Source: an uncultured Bacteroides sp. (GTDB lineage Bacteria > Bacteroidota > Bacteroidia > Bacteroidales > Bacteroidaceae). Taken from it: DNA of 64,000 nucleotides. The position numbers were made by a program, and so were the translations under genes. Below the pieces are notes generated by a model that ran no database searches, was not told where the DNA came from, and worked only from the letters and a program-made list of their open reading frames with translations. Shown here in pieces: positions 27,898-38,282 of this stretch; the first letter of the stretch is position 1, and each line of letters starts with the position of its first letter. The stretch is from assembly GCF_963677945.1 (NCBI RefSeq), contig NZ_OY782578.1:682001-746000 (forward strand). Reading direction: 5' to 3'.

Positions 27898-30036
27898 TTA
27901 TTGAGCAAGTTTGAGCTCCTTAATAAGATGAGGTGCCTTGCCGTATTTTTCAATTATAAACAGCACATATCGGATATCTACTCCAATACATCGTTGCAAG
28001 GAACTCTCATACTCAAGATTACTGCTCATCCCTTCCCAGTTACCATCAAAAGCTAGACCTATAAGCTCTCCTTTGCCGTTAAACATTGCACTTCCGGAAT
28101 TTCCTCCTGTAATATCATTATTAGTGATAAAGCAAACATTCATTTCACCCTTTTTATCGGCATATTTACCAAAATCCTTTTTTGAAAGTAAATCGAGCAA
28201 GGCCGGCTGCACCCAGAAATCAGAATCTCCTTTATAATGCTCTACCTTCTCAAAAACACCTTTTGTTGTTGTAGAATAATCGATACTTGAGGAGCTATTA
28301 GCAGAATATGGAGCTACAATACCAAAGCTTAAACGCATTGTTGAATTTGCATCAGGATAAAAACTCTTATCTTCAGACATCTGACGTACAATTTCGTTGT
28401 AGAATCTTTCATCACGGGATATTTTATTATTAGCATCTGAACCGATCTGGTAGAAATCAACAAACTTAGTAACAATATCTACCGCCAGCGAAAGAATAGG
28501 ATCCTCGAACATATTAAATGTGCTATCCCGACTATAAATACGCTCCAATCCTCTGGGAGTAGTCATTTCGGAATGAGAAAAAAGATAGTCTGCATAAGCT
28601 TGACAATCACCTTTATATTTTTCATTTATCACTTTATATGTATCGGGCAAATAGGTAGTGTCAACCTTCTCGCGATACTCCTTAAGCATTTCAACCAGCA
28701 CCTCCTTATCGATGGAAAAGTCTATATTTGAATACTCTTTAACCATATTTTCATATATCTTCTTTCCTGCAATTGAATCACTAAAGAAATCAGTACTTAT
28801 CGCCTGCGTAGATAAAGAAAGTAATTCAGAAGCATTGCTGAAGCATTCTCCAAAATAAGAGGAAGCATGAATAAGTTTTTTCCTGCTTTCATAGTTAATT
28901 TTCAAGGAATCAATCAGATTACCATATAATTGTTTTTTTTCTTTCTTGTTCGTTATAAAGCGAGTTATACTATCCTCTAATGATTTCCTCTTATTTATTA
29001 TATTAAGCTCTTGGATGGCCTTATTCATCCCAATACTGTATTTCCAGTAATTAGAGCTTGCAGCATATTTGGAAGCATACATTATACGAATAGAATCATT
29101 CGATTCCATCGCCTTTTTCCAAATAGCTTGCTTTATGCCTCGAACATCAATCATTGACTGATTCTGGGTTCTCATCTGTTCTTCAATACCAAAAGAAGAT
29201 AGATAACGATCTGTTGAACCAGGATAACCTAAGGTCATGCAATAGGTGCCATTCTGATATCCTTTAAGGGAAATAGGCGCAATATAAGATGGATGAAATG
29301 GTCTATTTTGAGGAGAATAAAAAGCTGGCTGGTTATTTTTATCAGCATAAATGCGGAAAACAGAAAAATCTCCGGTGTGTCTTGGCCATACCCAATTATC
29401 TGTATCACCACCAAATTTACCAACGGAAGAAGGAGGTGCGAAAACCAGTCTGACATCTTTATAGTCTTTATAAACAGAAAGATAAAATTCATTGCCACCA
29501 TAGTAAGAGCTTACCACGCCTCTTAGCAATGAATCCTTTTCAGAAACTTCATTCTCAATTACTGAAGAAAGAGAATCTACAATATATGAGCGCTTTGTTT
29601 CATCCATTCCAGGATGAATATCTTTCAGTATCCTTGAAGTGACATCTTCTTGCTTCACAAGGAAACTCACAAATAAATCGGGATTAGGAAGTTCGTCTTC
29701 TCTTTTATCAGCAACAAAACCATCTTTTAAATAATCATGAATTACTGAACTATGATTTTGTATTGCATCAAAGCCACAATGATGATTTGTAAAAACCAAT
29801 CCATCCTCAGAAACAACTACTCCGGAACAATATCCTCCAAAACTAATAATTGCATCCTTTAAAGAAGGCATACGCTCATTGAATAATTGACTGGAAGGCA
29901 TCTCAAGCCCCAATTGCTGCATGAGCTGAGCCGTTTTCTTGTCTATATGATTCAACATCCACATCCCCTCGTCTGCCAAAGAAACGAGCGAAATAAAAAA
30001 CAGAACTAAGGTTAAAAGTCTCTTTTTCATAAGCAT
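27898..30036 (-). CDS. S46 family dipeptidyl-peptidase, DPP7-type specificity
   Basis: 712 residues, the usual S46 length; removes dipeptides from peptides in the periplasm. A signal peptide ends LVSLADEG. The catalytic His sits in NHHCGFDAIQ (about 88), the Asp in TDNWVWPRHTGDFSVFR (about 220), and Ser647 in TGGNSGSAMF. The S1 pocket residue 18 positions after the Ser is Gly665 (FDGNWE). In Porphyromonas gingivalis DPP11 that position is Arg, selecting Asp/Glu, and in DPP7 it is Gly, so hydrophobic P1 residues are predicted. Starts at 30036 or at the second ATG 6 bp later (MKKRLL). A stand-alone minus-strand gene. Confidence 0.93.
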   Translation of the reverse strand: MLMKKRLLTLVLFFISLVSLADEGMWMLNHIDKKTAQLMQQLGLEMPSSQLFNERMPSLKDAIISFGGYCSGVVVSEDGLVFTNHHCGFDAIQNHSSVIHDYLKDGFVADKREDELPNPDLFVSFLVKQEDVTSRILKDIHPGMDETKRSYIVDSLSSVIENEVSEKDSLLRGVVSSYYGGNEFYLSVYKDYKDVRLVFAPPSSVGKFGGDTDNWVWPRHTGDFSVFRIYADKNNQPAFYSPQNRPFHPSYIAPISLKGYQNGTYCMTLGYPGSTDRYLSSFGIEEQMRTQNQSMIDVRGIKQAIWKKAMESNDSIRIMYASKYAASSNYWKYSIGMNKAIQELNIINKRKSLEDSITRFITNKKEKKQLYGNLIDSLKINYESRKKLIHASSYFGECFSNASELLSLSTQAISTDFFSDSIAGKKIYENMVKEYSNIDFSIDKEVLVEMLKEYREKVDTTYLPDTYKVINEKYKGDCQAYADYLFSHSEMTTPRGLERIYSRDSTFNMFEDPILSLAVDIVTKFVDFYQIGSDANNKISRDERFYNEIVRQMSEDKSFYPDANSTMRLSFGIVAPYSANSSSSIDYSTTTKGVFEKVEHYKGDSDFWVQPALLDLLSKKDFGKYADKKGEMNVCFITNNDITGGNSGSAMFNGKGELIGLAFDGNWEGMSSNLEYESSLQRCIGVDIRYVLFIIEKYGKAPHLIKELKLAQ

Positions 30037-30153
30037 ATGCTATCCATTAAAAAACCAAATAAAAAATTAACTGCTATATTATTCGGTTCTTTGCAAAAAC
30101 AGTCGCGAATCACCAGACTCCCACCGCTTTTATTTAAGACAACTCACTAAAAA

Positions 30154-31647
30154 TCATTTCTTTACAAAACGATTAATAATCGGAATTTGCTTCAATGGAA
30201 AATCCTTCTTAATAATATATGCAATAAAGATAGAGAATAAAATGGTTTTAAAGCACAAACGTAATAAAATATTATCTATTTTCACAAATTCAGAAATAGC
30301 ATAAAGAACTATAGTAAGCAAACAATATTTTCCAATTCTCACCATATCATAATTTATAGGGTATTTCTTTTGCCCAACTACATAAGAAAGAATCGTAACT
30401 ATAGCATACCCTACAAGACTGGCCCATGCACAAGCCATGTAGCCATAATGGGGAACAAAAATAACATTCAGAATAATGATTAAGAAGCAACCAATTCCAG
30501 AGAAATATGCGCCCCAGATTGTCTTATCTATCAACTTATACCAAAACGACAAATTAAAATAAATACCATTCAGTATAGCAGCAAGCATAACGATTGAAAC
30601 ACAATCTAGCCCGTCCCAATAACTTTTGTCTATTATGTAGCGGAAAATATCAAGATAAAACATTACTCCAAGATAGGCAATCAGCGAAACTATAATAAAA
30701 TACTTCATTGCATCAGCATATAGTTTCTTACTGCCCTCTTCCTTATTTTTCCCGAAAACAAAAGGTTCATAAGCATAACGGAAAGCTTGAGTAAACATGG
30801 TCATAACCATTGCTACTTTACTTGCTGCCCCATAAATACCAAGTTGTACGCGGGCCTCATTCTGATCTGTAAAGAGGAAAGGAAAAATAATCTTATCAAC
30901 TACCTGATTTAATATTCCGGCTATTCCCAGGATAAGAATTGGAAAAGAATAAATCATCATCTCTTTCCACAATGACTTCTTGAATTTGTATTTAAAGCCG
31001 GTCAATTCACGATAAAAAGCGATTTGCTGAATCACTGTGCAGATAACATTGGCCACAAATGCATAACCAACTCCATAGCTTGGATTATAAAACCAGGAAA
31101 CTGAAGCTGGGAAATGAGCTAATAACCATGGACAACAGACAAAGAAGAAGATATTCAAAAGAATATTTGGAATAATGAATAAAAACTTCATTGCAGCAAA
31201 CTTTATCGGTCTTTTCTTGTATCGAAGATAAGCAAAAGGAATGCATTGAAAAGAATCAAGCGCAACCACAATTGCCATCATAGCAACAAAGTCAGGATTA
31301 TTTTCATATCCCAGGAAAGTGGATATCGGTTGAAGAGAGACAAAACACAATAAAATAAAAAGTAATGAACTTACACCTACAGATATTAATGTGGTTGAGT
31401 AAACAATCGTTGGATCCTCGTTTTTCTTATTCACAAAACGGAAAAATCCAGTTTCCATTCCATACGTTAAAATAACCAGCAAAAGTGCGGTTATGGAATA
31501 CATATTCGTTATTACACCGTATCCTCCTGAAGCAGCAGATAATTTAGCTGTATAGAGTGGAACTAATAAATAATTCAAAAAACGACCAACAATACTGCTC
31601 ACACCATAAATTGCAGTATCTTTTGCCAACGATTTTAATCCGGCCAT
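30154..31647 (-). CDS. Wzx-type oligosaccharide flippase / polysaccharide biosynthesis protein
   Basis: 497 residues with about 14 hydrophobic helices and the N-terminal motif SLAKDTAIYGVSSIVGRFLN typical of Wzx/MurJ-like exporters in the inner membrane. Its presumed role is moving a lipid-linked sugar chain to the periplasm. No glycosyltransferase genes lie beside it; its neighbour ruvB, 95 bp upstream on the same strand, is a repair gene, so this is a solitary flippase rather than part of a capsule cluster. Substrate unknown. Confidence 0.88.
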   Translation of the reverse strand: MAGLKSLAKDTAIYGVSSIVGRFLNYLLVPLYTAKLSAASGGYGVITNMYSITALLLVILTYGMETGFFRFVNKKNEDPTIVYSTTLISVGVSSLLFILLCFVSLQPISTFLGYENNPDFVAMMAIVVALDSFQCIPFAYLRYKKRPIKFAAMKFLFIIPNILLNIFFFVCCPWLLAHFPASVSWFYNPSYGVGYAFVANVICTVIQQIAFYRELTGFKYKFKKSLWKEMMIYSFPILILGIAGILNQVVDKIIFPFLFTDQNEARVQLGIYGAASKVAMVMTMFTQAFRYAYEPFVFGKNKEEGSKKLYADAMKYFIIVSLIAYLGVMFYLDIFRYIIDKSYWDGLDCVSIVMLAAILNGIYFNLSFWYKLIDKTIWGAYFSGIGCFLIIILNVIFVPHYGYMACAWASLVGYAIVTILSYVVGQKKYPINYDMVRIGKYCLLTIVLYAISEFVKIDNILLRLCFKTILFSIFIAYIIKKDFPLKQIPIINRFVKK

Positions 31648-31742
31648 ACTTCTATCCTATTGTTTATTTATCAAACATATCTCTTTTATGAATAAAGAAT
31701 TCAGATTGCATATTATAAAAAGAGATTCTTAAAAATTATATC

Positions 31743-32768
31743 TTAATCAAAAAGAGTCTTTTGACTACTATAAAGACTTCTTCCCAAATGCTTGTAAGCT
31801 AATTCTGTAACTTCTCTACCACGAGGAGTTCTCTTTAAAAAACCTTCTTTTATTAAAAAAGGCTCATAAACTTCCTCGATTGTTCCTGGATCTTCGCCTA
31901 ATGCTGTGGCGATTGTAGTGATTCCTACGGGTCCCCCTTTAAATTTATCAATAATGGTACACAGAATTTTATTATCGACCTCATCAAGCCCATATTTATC
32001 AATATTGAGAGCCTCAAGAGCGTAATTTGCAATCTCGGTATCTATAACTCCCGATCCTTTAACCTGTGCAAAATCTCTTACTCTGCGAAGTAAAGCATTA
32101 GCAATTCGCGGAGTTCCACGACTCCGGGAAGCTATTTCTCCGGCCGCATCAGAAGAACAAGGAACATCTAGTATCTTAGCAGAACGTTTGATAATTCCAC
32201 TTAATATATCGTCATCATAATACTCTAAATGAAGATTTATTCCAAAACGCGCCCTTAACGGGGCAGTCAGAAGTCCACTACGAGTAGTTGCTCCAACCAG
32301 AGTAAAAGGGCTTAAATCTATCTGAATACTTCTTGCAGAAGGACCTTTATCAATCATTATATCAATACGATAGTCTTCCATTGCAGAATAAAGATATTCT
32401 TCCACAACAGGAGATAAACGATGAATTTCATCGATGAAAAGGACATCATTTGGTTCAAGACTTGTTAGTACACCGGCTAAATCGCCTGGTTTATCAAGCA
32501 CAGGTCCAGAAGTTATTTTGAACCCTACACCTAGTTCATTTGCAATAATATTTGAAAGAGTTGTTTTTCCCAATCCGGGAGGTCCGTGAAGTAATACATG
32601 ATCAAGAGCTTCAGCTCGAAGACGAGCAGCCTTAACAAATATACGAAGGTTATCTACCACCTTGTCCTGCCCACTAAAAGACTCAAAATCTAAGGGACGC
32701 AAAGCGTTCTCATAATCCTTTTCTTTTGTAGTAAGCTGATTATCTCGTATATCAAATTTTTCTTCCAT
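31743..32768 (-). CDS. ruvB: Holliday junction branch-migration helicase RuvB
   Basis: 341 residues. ATPase ring motor of RuvAB that drives branch migration in recombination. Walker [10 protein letters not shown] (62-70), Walker B FIDEIHRL (about 111-118, with Asp113 and Glu114), sensor 1 in LVGATTRSG, arginine finger RARFG, and a C-terminal winged helix with [17 protein letters not shown]. Start supported by a TACCTTTG -7-like box (32796-32789, minus) 21 bp upstream. Upstream of the flippase and probably co-transcribed with it. Confidence 0.98.
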   Translation of the reverse strand: MEEKFDIRDNQLTTKEKDYENALRPLDFESFSGQDKVVDNLRIFVKAARLRAEALDHVLLHGPPGLGKTTLSNIIANELGVGFKITSGPVLDKPGDLAGVLTSLEPNDVLFIDEIHRLSPVVEEYLYSAMEDYRIDIMIDKGPSARSIQIDLSPFTLVGATTRSGLLTAPLRARFGINLHLEYYDDDILSGIIKRSAKILDVPCSSDAAGEIASRSRGTPRIANALLRRVRDFAQVKGSGVIDTEIANYALEALNIDKYGLDEVDNKILCTIIDKFKGGPVGITTIATALGEDPGTIEEVYEPFLIKEGFLKRTPRGREVTELAYKHLGRSLYSSQKTLFD

Positions 32769-32856
32769 ATCTCACAATAATGAAGCTACAAAGGTATGAA
32801 AGATTCAAGAGATATAATCTAAAGGAAACATAAAATATTTGTAATCAATAAAAGAA

Positions 32857-32894
32857 AAGGGTATTTGTAAGCCATAGCTTAATCAAATACCCTT
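32857..32894 (-). terminator. Terminator of the OmpA-family gene
   Basis: Eleven-bp perfect stem (AAGGGTATTTG / CAAATACCCTT) continued by an inner TAAGC / GCTTA stem; on the minus strand a T-rich tract follows. It lies 68 bp beyond the gene stop, before ruvB. Confidence 0.85.
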
Positions 32895-32961
32895 CTTGAA
32901 AATTACTCACGTAAGTTTCATTACCATTTAGATCACGCTTGATCTCTCCTAACTATAAATT

Positions 32962-34047
32962 TCAATCTGCAACACATATAACTACTCTATTCCAGTTATT
33001 TTTAGAATAAGGTTGAACACTATCACCCTTACCTTCAATAACCTTAATACGATCGGAAGATATGCTATATTTATTAATCAATTCATTAGCCACAGATTTT
33101 GCACGTTTTTCAGAGATCTTCTGATTAAATGCCTTTGAACCTGTGCCTGCATCAGCATAACCTGTTATAGTTATCTTTGCATTTGGATTCTCTTTCAAGT
33201 ATTGAGCAACAGTATACACATAAACTTCCTGATTAACACCTACAGCAGATTTTCCAATAGTGAAAAGAACCGGCGTATTAAAATATGATACAGTATCTGT
33301 TACGTATACTTTTTCTGTTTTAACAATAGTCTTTGGATTAGCTTTTAAAGATTCAATAGTTGCTCTCTGCTGATTAATCTCATCATTCAAAGAATTAACT
33401 AGTGCTTCATCATAAGGCTTAACTAATTCAAATCCTCTATTTTTAAATTTGTATGTAAAGCCAACCATAAGATTGAAATAGAAGTCATTTTCAGATCCGT
33501 ATTTGGAATTAAATGCATCGCTTACAGCATTACCATTTAGCTCCACATTAAAATCCCATACTTCATTTATGCGAAAACTTGGCTGCAATCCAATTCTGGC
33601 AACACAGTTATCAGATGCTAATGCATTAGGAGAGTTCTTAAAACCATGATTATATCCTACTCCCACGATCCCATAAAGGTTAAAACCTCGGTTTTCTTTA
33701 TAAGAACAGAAAATATTGGTCATATTAAAAAGGCCATCCAGATAAACTGCAGCATAATTCCAGCTATAGTTGTCGTCTTTCCAATCCCATCCTGCTCTAC
33801 CTTGCCATCCTCCAACTTGCAAACGCATACCTGCATATGGAGTAAAATACTTCCCTATAGAAAGGGCTGCAGTTGGAGAAATCAATTTATCAAAATCGGG
33901 TTCACCAATTGTATAACCAATTCCTGCCTGACCTTGGATAAACCAATTATCCCAGAAGCCATATTGCTTTAAGGCTTTCTCTTGTGATTGTGCAAATCCT
34001 CCTATACAAAAGAAAGAAATTGCTAAAAGAATAAGTTTCTTTTTCAT
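32962..34047 (-). CDS. OmpA-family outer-membrane protein
   Basis: 361 residues: a signal peptide ending GGFA before Gln20, an 8-strand beta-barrel region (about 30-220; repeated aromatic strands such as NRGFNLYGIVGVGYNHG), a short coiled coil (about 222-245, INQQRATIESLKANPK) and a C-terminal OmpA peptidoglycan-binding domain (about 255-360, ITITGYADAGTGSKAFNQ and SEKRAKSVANEL). It anchors the outer membrane to peptidoglycan. Same strand as the HMA-like, surface-protein and AraC genes upstream, with a 191-bp gap to the nearest, and followed by a strong terminator. Confidence 0.92.
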   Translation of the reverse strand: MKKKLILLAISFFCIGGFAQSQEKALKQYGFWDNWFIQGQAGIGYTIGEPDFDKLISPTAALSIGKYFTPYAGMRLQVGGWQGRAGWDWKDDNYSWNYAAVYLDGLFNMTNIFCSYKENRGFNLYGIVGVGYNHGFKNSPNALASDNCVARIGLQPSFRINEVWDFNVELNGNAVSDAFNSKYGSENDFYFNLMVGFTYKFKNRGFELVKPYDEALVNSLNDEINQQRATIESLKANPKTIVKTEKVYVTDTVSYFNTPVLFTIGKSAVGVNQEVYVYTVAQYLKENPNAKITITGYADAGTGSKAFNQKISEKRAKSVANELINKYSISSDRIKVIEGKGDSVQPYSKNNWNRVVICVAD

Positions 34048-34239
34048 ATTAATCTAAGTTTAAGTACCTAAATATAAGAAAGATATATAACAAAGAAATA
34101 AAAAAAACAACAAATAACAAAATAATTTTGTTCAAATTTAGAGATAGTATATTGTTACAAAACAATATTTTAAGTTCTAGTAATAGCAATAATATAGTGA
34201 AAGATAAAATAAATTATATATAACAATACATCTTAAATA

Positions 34240-34848
34240 TCAAAGTAAATCATTAACAGCTACATCTTTTTCTACTTTCCATCTAAGAAAAGTGAAAATT
34301 TCAATTAACAATATTGAAACCAAAAACCATGCAAGATGAAACTGATCAAAAAAAACAAACATGCCCAAAATGGCATTAAATATCAATAATAAAGGGACAG
34401 CTATCCCAATTGCATCCAGTAATTTAATACGTCGAATCACCTTTTTATTAAATAATGGAACAAACAAAAATGAATAAAGAAAATACATTATAGAGGAAAA
34501 TAACAATGTTATCCAATCTCTATAAGGAAAAATCAAACCGAAAAAAGAAAGAAAAAAAACAAATGAAATAGAGAGAATTCTTTTTTTTAATATCAAATAG
34601 TTATTTAACTGATTTACTTTATCTTTAATATCTTTATCATTGCATAATAAATCACATCCTAAACTGCGCACAAGCATTCTCATGTATTGAACAGAAATCA
34701 GATCTTGGTTATAACTCACCTGTAATAAGCGCTTATCAAAATCAACAACAGCAGAGTTAACTCCTATTTGTGATTTTATAAGATGCTCAATCCAGCGAGA
34801 TCTGCTTTTCGTTCTAACTTTTAACAGAAAGAATGTTTTTACTTCCAT
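34240..34848 (-). CDS. Orphan HMA domain plus four helices (front half of a P1B-ATPase-like protein)
   Basis: 202 residues. Residues about 12-65 fit a heavy-metal-associated fold (WIEHLIKSQIGVNSAVVDFD... VRSLGCDLL) but the CxxC metal site is absent. Four hydrophobic segments follow at about 91-108, 112-131, 146-167 and 170-187. The KLLDAIGIAVPLL block and FLRWKVEK end look like helices 3-4 of a P1B-type ATPase. The actuator, CPC helix and DKTGT phosphorylation motif are all missing, and nothing after the stop codon looks like them, so it is no pump. It may be a degenerate relic or a separate HMA_2-type membrane protein. It lies between the surface protein (97 bp) and OmpA-family gene. Confidence 0.62.
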   Translation of the reverse strand: MEVKTFFLLKVRTKSRSRWIEHLIKSQIGVNSAVVDFDKRLLQVSYNQDLISVQYMRMLVRSLGCDLLCNDKDIKDKVNQLNNYLILKKRILSISFVFFLSFFGLIFPYRDWITLLFSSIMYFLYSFLFVPLFNKKVIRRIKLLDAIGIAVPLLLIFNAILGMFVFFDQFHLAWFLVSILLIEIFTFLRWKVEKDVAVNDLL

Positions 34849-34871
34849 TGCTTGTACATTATATCATAAAA

Positions 34872-34910
34872 GATATAAAGAGAGAGAGAAACATTTAATC
34901 CCTCTCTCTT
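34872..34910 (-). terminator. Terminator of the large surface protein gene
   Basis: Nine-bp perfect GA/CT stem (AAGAGAGAG / CTCTCTCTT) followed on the minus strand by a T-rich stretch, 36 bp after the gene stop. Confidence 0.7.
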
Positions 34911-34945
34911 ATATTCTTAATTAAAAGGTTGACTTTAGTTTATTA

Positions 34946-37900
34946 CTATTTTCTTGTACCAACTGATGGTAATCTCTTAACAGGAACATTCAAAGTAGTT
35001 TTAAGAGTTCCCCATTTATGAGTAATTGTTACAGGAATAAATAATTCATAATCACAAGTCAAAGCTGTGCCATTATTTACATACTTCAACCAAGTAGAAC
35101 CCATCATAGTATTTTTATAAAGCTTAACATCTGTAGGGAGTTTTCCTTTATCATAACCTGCAGTTGGAACAAGGTTTCCACCCACTTCTTGCAAATTAGT
35201 CTTAGCATTATCAATGTCAAATATCACACCATCCAAGCCATAGAAGCTCCACAAATCAGTATTAGGAGTTAAAGATTCTTCTCTCCAATCTTTAACAAGA
35301 ACATTAATAGAGCCGTCAATATGATGAGAGTAATAATAATTAAGTACAGAACCGCCTGTTACACCATCTGTGAAATTACCATCTGTAGTAACACTCAAGC
35401 CAAGAGGTTTGATAAATTGAACATTAAATGTCATCAAATCAACAGTATTTCCATTCCATTCATAATAAGCCTTCACTTTAGCATATAAAGTAGTCTTTTC
35501 AAGTTCATCTATTGCAGCAGCATTTGCTGTATTGCGATTGAATGTAATAATATCGCCATTAATAGCAAAACCAGTAGCAGTAGAAGGATTAGCACCTACA
35601 AGCATAAATTTCAAACTACCACAATCTGGTTTATTATTCAGCTTAACATCACCATTAGAGTACTTGTTAAATGCATTTGTTAAGTCAGCGCTATAGATAC
35701 AATGATTAGGATTATTATCCATTTCAGAAGAAGGAACAGCAACATTTACTTTAAATGCAGCTTGTTGAGCATCCCAATATGTTAATTCCTTACCAACAAT
35801 AGAAATAGCAGGTTTAACTACTTTAACTGTAAACTTGAAGAGAAGATCAGGTAAATCTGTATCAGGATATATTGGAGTACATCTTAATGTAGCTACAAAT
35901 TCTTTTCCTTCTGCAGGAATAACACCAAATTGTGATTCAGGAACAACCCAATGAACTTCTGTAGACAATACACCGTCAACTCCAACATTTACAACTTGTG
36001 GAGTAGCAGTTACAGGACTAGTAACAGAAGTTGCACCATCTTCATAAGTAGCGATAGCCTGGGCATGAGTCATCGGAATAACGTTATAAACCTCTCTGTT
36101 CATTCTTTCAGCATTGATCTTGAAGGTAACTTGATCATCTGAACAACCAAGAGTTAATGTTTCATTACTGCTAACTACTATATCAGCTCTCTTATTAGCT
36201 GTAATCTTTACTTTAATAAATGCACGTTTAACTACATGATTACTTGCATCAACTAATTCAACCTTTACAATCGGAGTACGACCAGCTGCAGCAGCTAAAG
36301 GATTATCCTGATATACTCTGGCAGTCATAATACCATCACTTGTAACACTAGCAAAGTCTTGCTGATTAGTTGTAACGCCATTATCTACTTTATTATATGG
36401 ACTACTTGCCATTGCAAAACGATAGCATAATCCATAAGCAGTTTCATTGAAAGTAGAATGAGTTCCATCAATTAAGTAACAAGAAGCTACTGCTTTCTTC
36501 AGATCTAATTGTCCGTTATATACAAAAGATGTTTCATAATCTCGATCTTGAGAAAGAGCTTGACTTAGAGCATAATGGTAATCAAGAGATCCACTCTTAG
36601 CAATATTCAAGTTTGCACCATCAAGAGAAACTTCTGTTGCTTTTACATAATCAGAATATACAGCTACACATGTACCAGCTTCCTTTTCAGCAGAAGTTAA
36701 AGCTTTGTCAGCTAATGTAGCCTTCAAAGAAACGATATCAAACTTAGGACTAGCTGCAAAACTAGCAGTTTTAGCAACATTAAGAGTTAATACTCCATTT
36801 TCAAGACTTTGTCCAACAACAGAAATAGGAGCAGCAGGATCCGTACCCAAACCTTTTGTTTCAGCTTTTTCTCCTGTAAAGACTAACTCATCTGCTTTAA
36901 TATCAGAAAGCATAACACCGTTAGGATTCATACGATATTTTGCTTGAGAATGCATTGAAGTACTTAGAGTAGTCTTTGGAGCTTGCTGATCCAAATCTGT
37001 ATAATACAATGTACTGAAGATAATAGTTGGAACTCCACCTGTATAAAATTCAGGAACAAATGCCATACTTGTCAAACGGTGTGAGAAGATAGCATTCATT
37101 GTATTCAAATTAGTATTAATTGCTGTAATTTGAGCTGACAAATCTTCTAGTTGAGCTTTAATTTCAGCCACTTTTGCTTCATAAGTAGATTTATCAACAT
37201 AATTGTCTAATTGTTCAGCAATATATGCTTTCCACATAGCTTCAAGCGTTACAGCTTGCTGAGCATCAGCTGCCATTGCCGCAGTAACTGCTGCGTTTAC
37301 AGCTTCATTCTTTGCAATTGCAATCTTCGATGTTAAGTCTGCGCTCAAATCTGTGATCTGCTTCTGTAGATCAGCAATTTTAGTAGAATCAGAATTAAGT
37401 TTAGTACCTACATACGCTTCATATTTGTCAAATGTAGCTTTCTGTAAATAAAGAGCTGCAAGTTCTGTTTTTAATGAAGCAAGAGAAGCTTCAACTTCAC
37501 TCTTAGTTGCTAAAGTTTCAACAGTTGCAGCCAGCGTATTATACTTGCTGTCTACAGCACTGATTTGACCACTAATAGTAGTAAGCTCAGCCTCAATAGA
37601 AGATTTAGCATTAGCGATCTCTTTTAAAAGACCAGCATTTAAAGCGGTAAGTTCATCTTTTGTTGCCCCTTTTGATACAGATTCCTGAAGAGCAGCAAAT
37701 TTACCATCAAGAGTAGAAATTCTGGTTTCCAAAGCTGTTTTTACTGTAGCTAAAGCAGAAGCTGCAGTATTAATAGCATCCAATTTAGCTTGTGCAGCAG
37801 CAAGTTGAGCAGCAGCAGCGGCAGCAGCAGCAGCATCAGCACTTGTTTTAGCAGCATTAGCAGCAGTTTGAGCTGTAGCAACAGTAGCTTGCAGAGCTGT

Positions 37901-38110
37901 CTGAGTGCCCTGAAGAGTAGTAATCTGTGTGTTAACTGCAGCAAGTTTTTCAGTTAAGACTGAAGTATAATCAGCCTTATTGTCATCAATCTGAGTCTGA
38001 AGATCAGTGATGTCACCGTCGTAATCTTTACAACCTACAAATGTAGTAGCTGCGCCTAAAGTCAGGAATCCATAGATAGCCAACTTCGCAAGAAAATACT
38101 TTTTTCTCAT
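34946..38110 (-). CDS. Large coiled-coil surface lipoprotein
   Basis: 1054 residues from an ATG at 38110; a longer in-frame start at 38155 gives a poorer signal peptide. The lipobox FVGC (Cys27) is followed by KDYDGDITDLQTQID, a start shared with PL29-N-type surface proteins of Bacteroides. Residues about 35-340 form a long coiled coil with an Ala-rich core. The remaining 700 residues look like beta-sandwich repeats (VVSSNETLTLGC, ITANKRADIVV and others) with no enzymatic motif. It resembles abundant surface or S-layer proteins. On the minus strand a TATATTTG box (38202-38195) sits 85-92 bp upstream of the start. Function unknown. Confidence 0.75.
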   Translation of the reverse strand: MRKKYFLAKLAIYGFLTLGAATTFVGCKDYDGDITDLQTQIDDNKADYTSVLTEKLAAVNTQITTLQGTQTALQATVATAQTAANAAKTSADAAAAAAAAAQLAAAQAKLDAINTAASALATVKTALETRISTLDGKFAALQESVSKGATKDELTALNAGLLKEIANAKSSIEAELTTISGQISAVDSKYNTLAATVETLATKSEVEASLASLKTELAALYLQKATFDKYEAYVGTKLNSDSTKIADLQKQITDLSADLTSKIAIAKNEAVNAAVTAAMAADAQQAVTLEAMWKAYIAEQLDNYVDKSTYEAKVAEIKAQLEDLSAQITAINTNLNTMNAIFSHRLTSMAFVPEFYTGGVPTIIFSTLYYTDLDQQAPKTTLSTSMHSQAKYRMNPNGVMLSDIKADELVFTGEKAETKGLGTDPAAPISVVGQSLENGVLTLNVAKTASFAASPKFDIVSLKATLADKALTSAEKEAGTCVAVYSDYVKATEVSLDGANLNIAKSGSLDYHYALSQALSQDRDYETSFVYNGQLDLKKAVASCYLIDGTHSTFNETAYGLCYRFAMASSPYNKVDNGVTTNQQDFASVTSDGIMTARVYQDNPLAAAAGRTPIVKVELVDASNHVVKRAFIKVKITANKRADIVVSSNETLTLGCSDDQVTFKINAERMNREVYNVIPMTHAQAIATYEDGATSVTSPVTATPQVVNVGVDGVLSTEVHWVVPESQFGVIPAEGKEFVATLRCTPIYPDTDLPDLLFKFTVKVVKPAISIVGKELTYWDAQQAAFKVNVAVPSSEMDNNPNHCIYSADLTNAFNKYSNGDVKLNNKPDCGSLKFMLVGANPSTATGFAINGDIITFNRNTANAAAIDELEKTTLYAKVKAYYEWNGNTVDLMTFNVQFIKPLGLSVTTDGNFTDGVTGGSVLNYYYSHHIDGSINVLVKDWREESLTPNTDLWSFYGLDGVIFDIDNAKTNLQEVGGNLVPTAGYDKGKLPTDVKLYKNTMMGSTWLKYVNNGTALTCDYELFIPVTITHKWGTLKTTLNVPVKRLPSVGTRK

Positions 38111-38194
38111 AATTAAAACAATTTTTATATTTATAAAACCATTAATAAAATACATTTTTTTGTATTTTTTCTATATAACCAGTATTCAATAAAC

Positions 38195-38202
38195 CAAATA
38201 TA
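38195..38202 (-). promoter_or_regulatory. -7 box of the surface-protein promoter
   Basis: Minus-strand TATATTTG, full match to TAnnTTTG, 85 bp before the ATG. The nearest TTG candidate is 24 bp upstream, longer than the usual 19-21, so the -33 element is poor. Confidence 0.4.
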
Positions 38203-38282
38203 GTCGGCATCCTAACTTGATGCGCACAACTAAAAACATCATAACGTTCTTTCATAATAAATTATAATTAGTTAATACAATA

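Noticed and set aside
37750-37944. Ala/Leu-rich repeats as separate ORFs or a microsatellite
   Set aside because: They are the coiled-coil codons (GCA/GCT-rich) of the surface lipoprotein; the overlapping frames are shadows.
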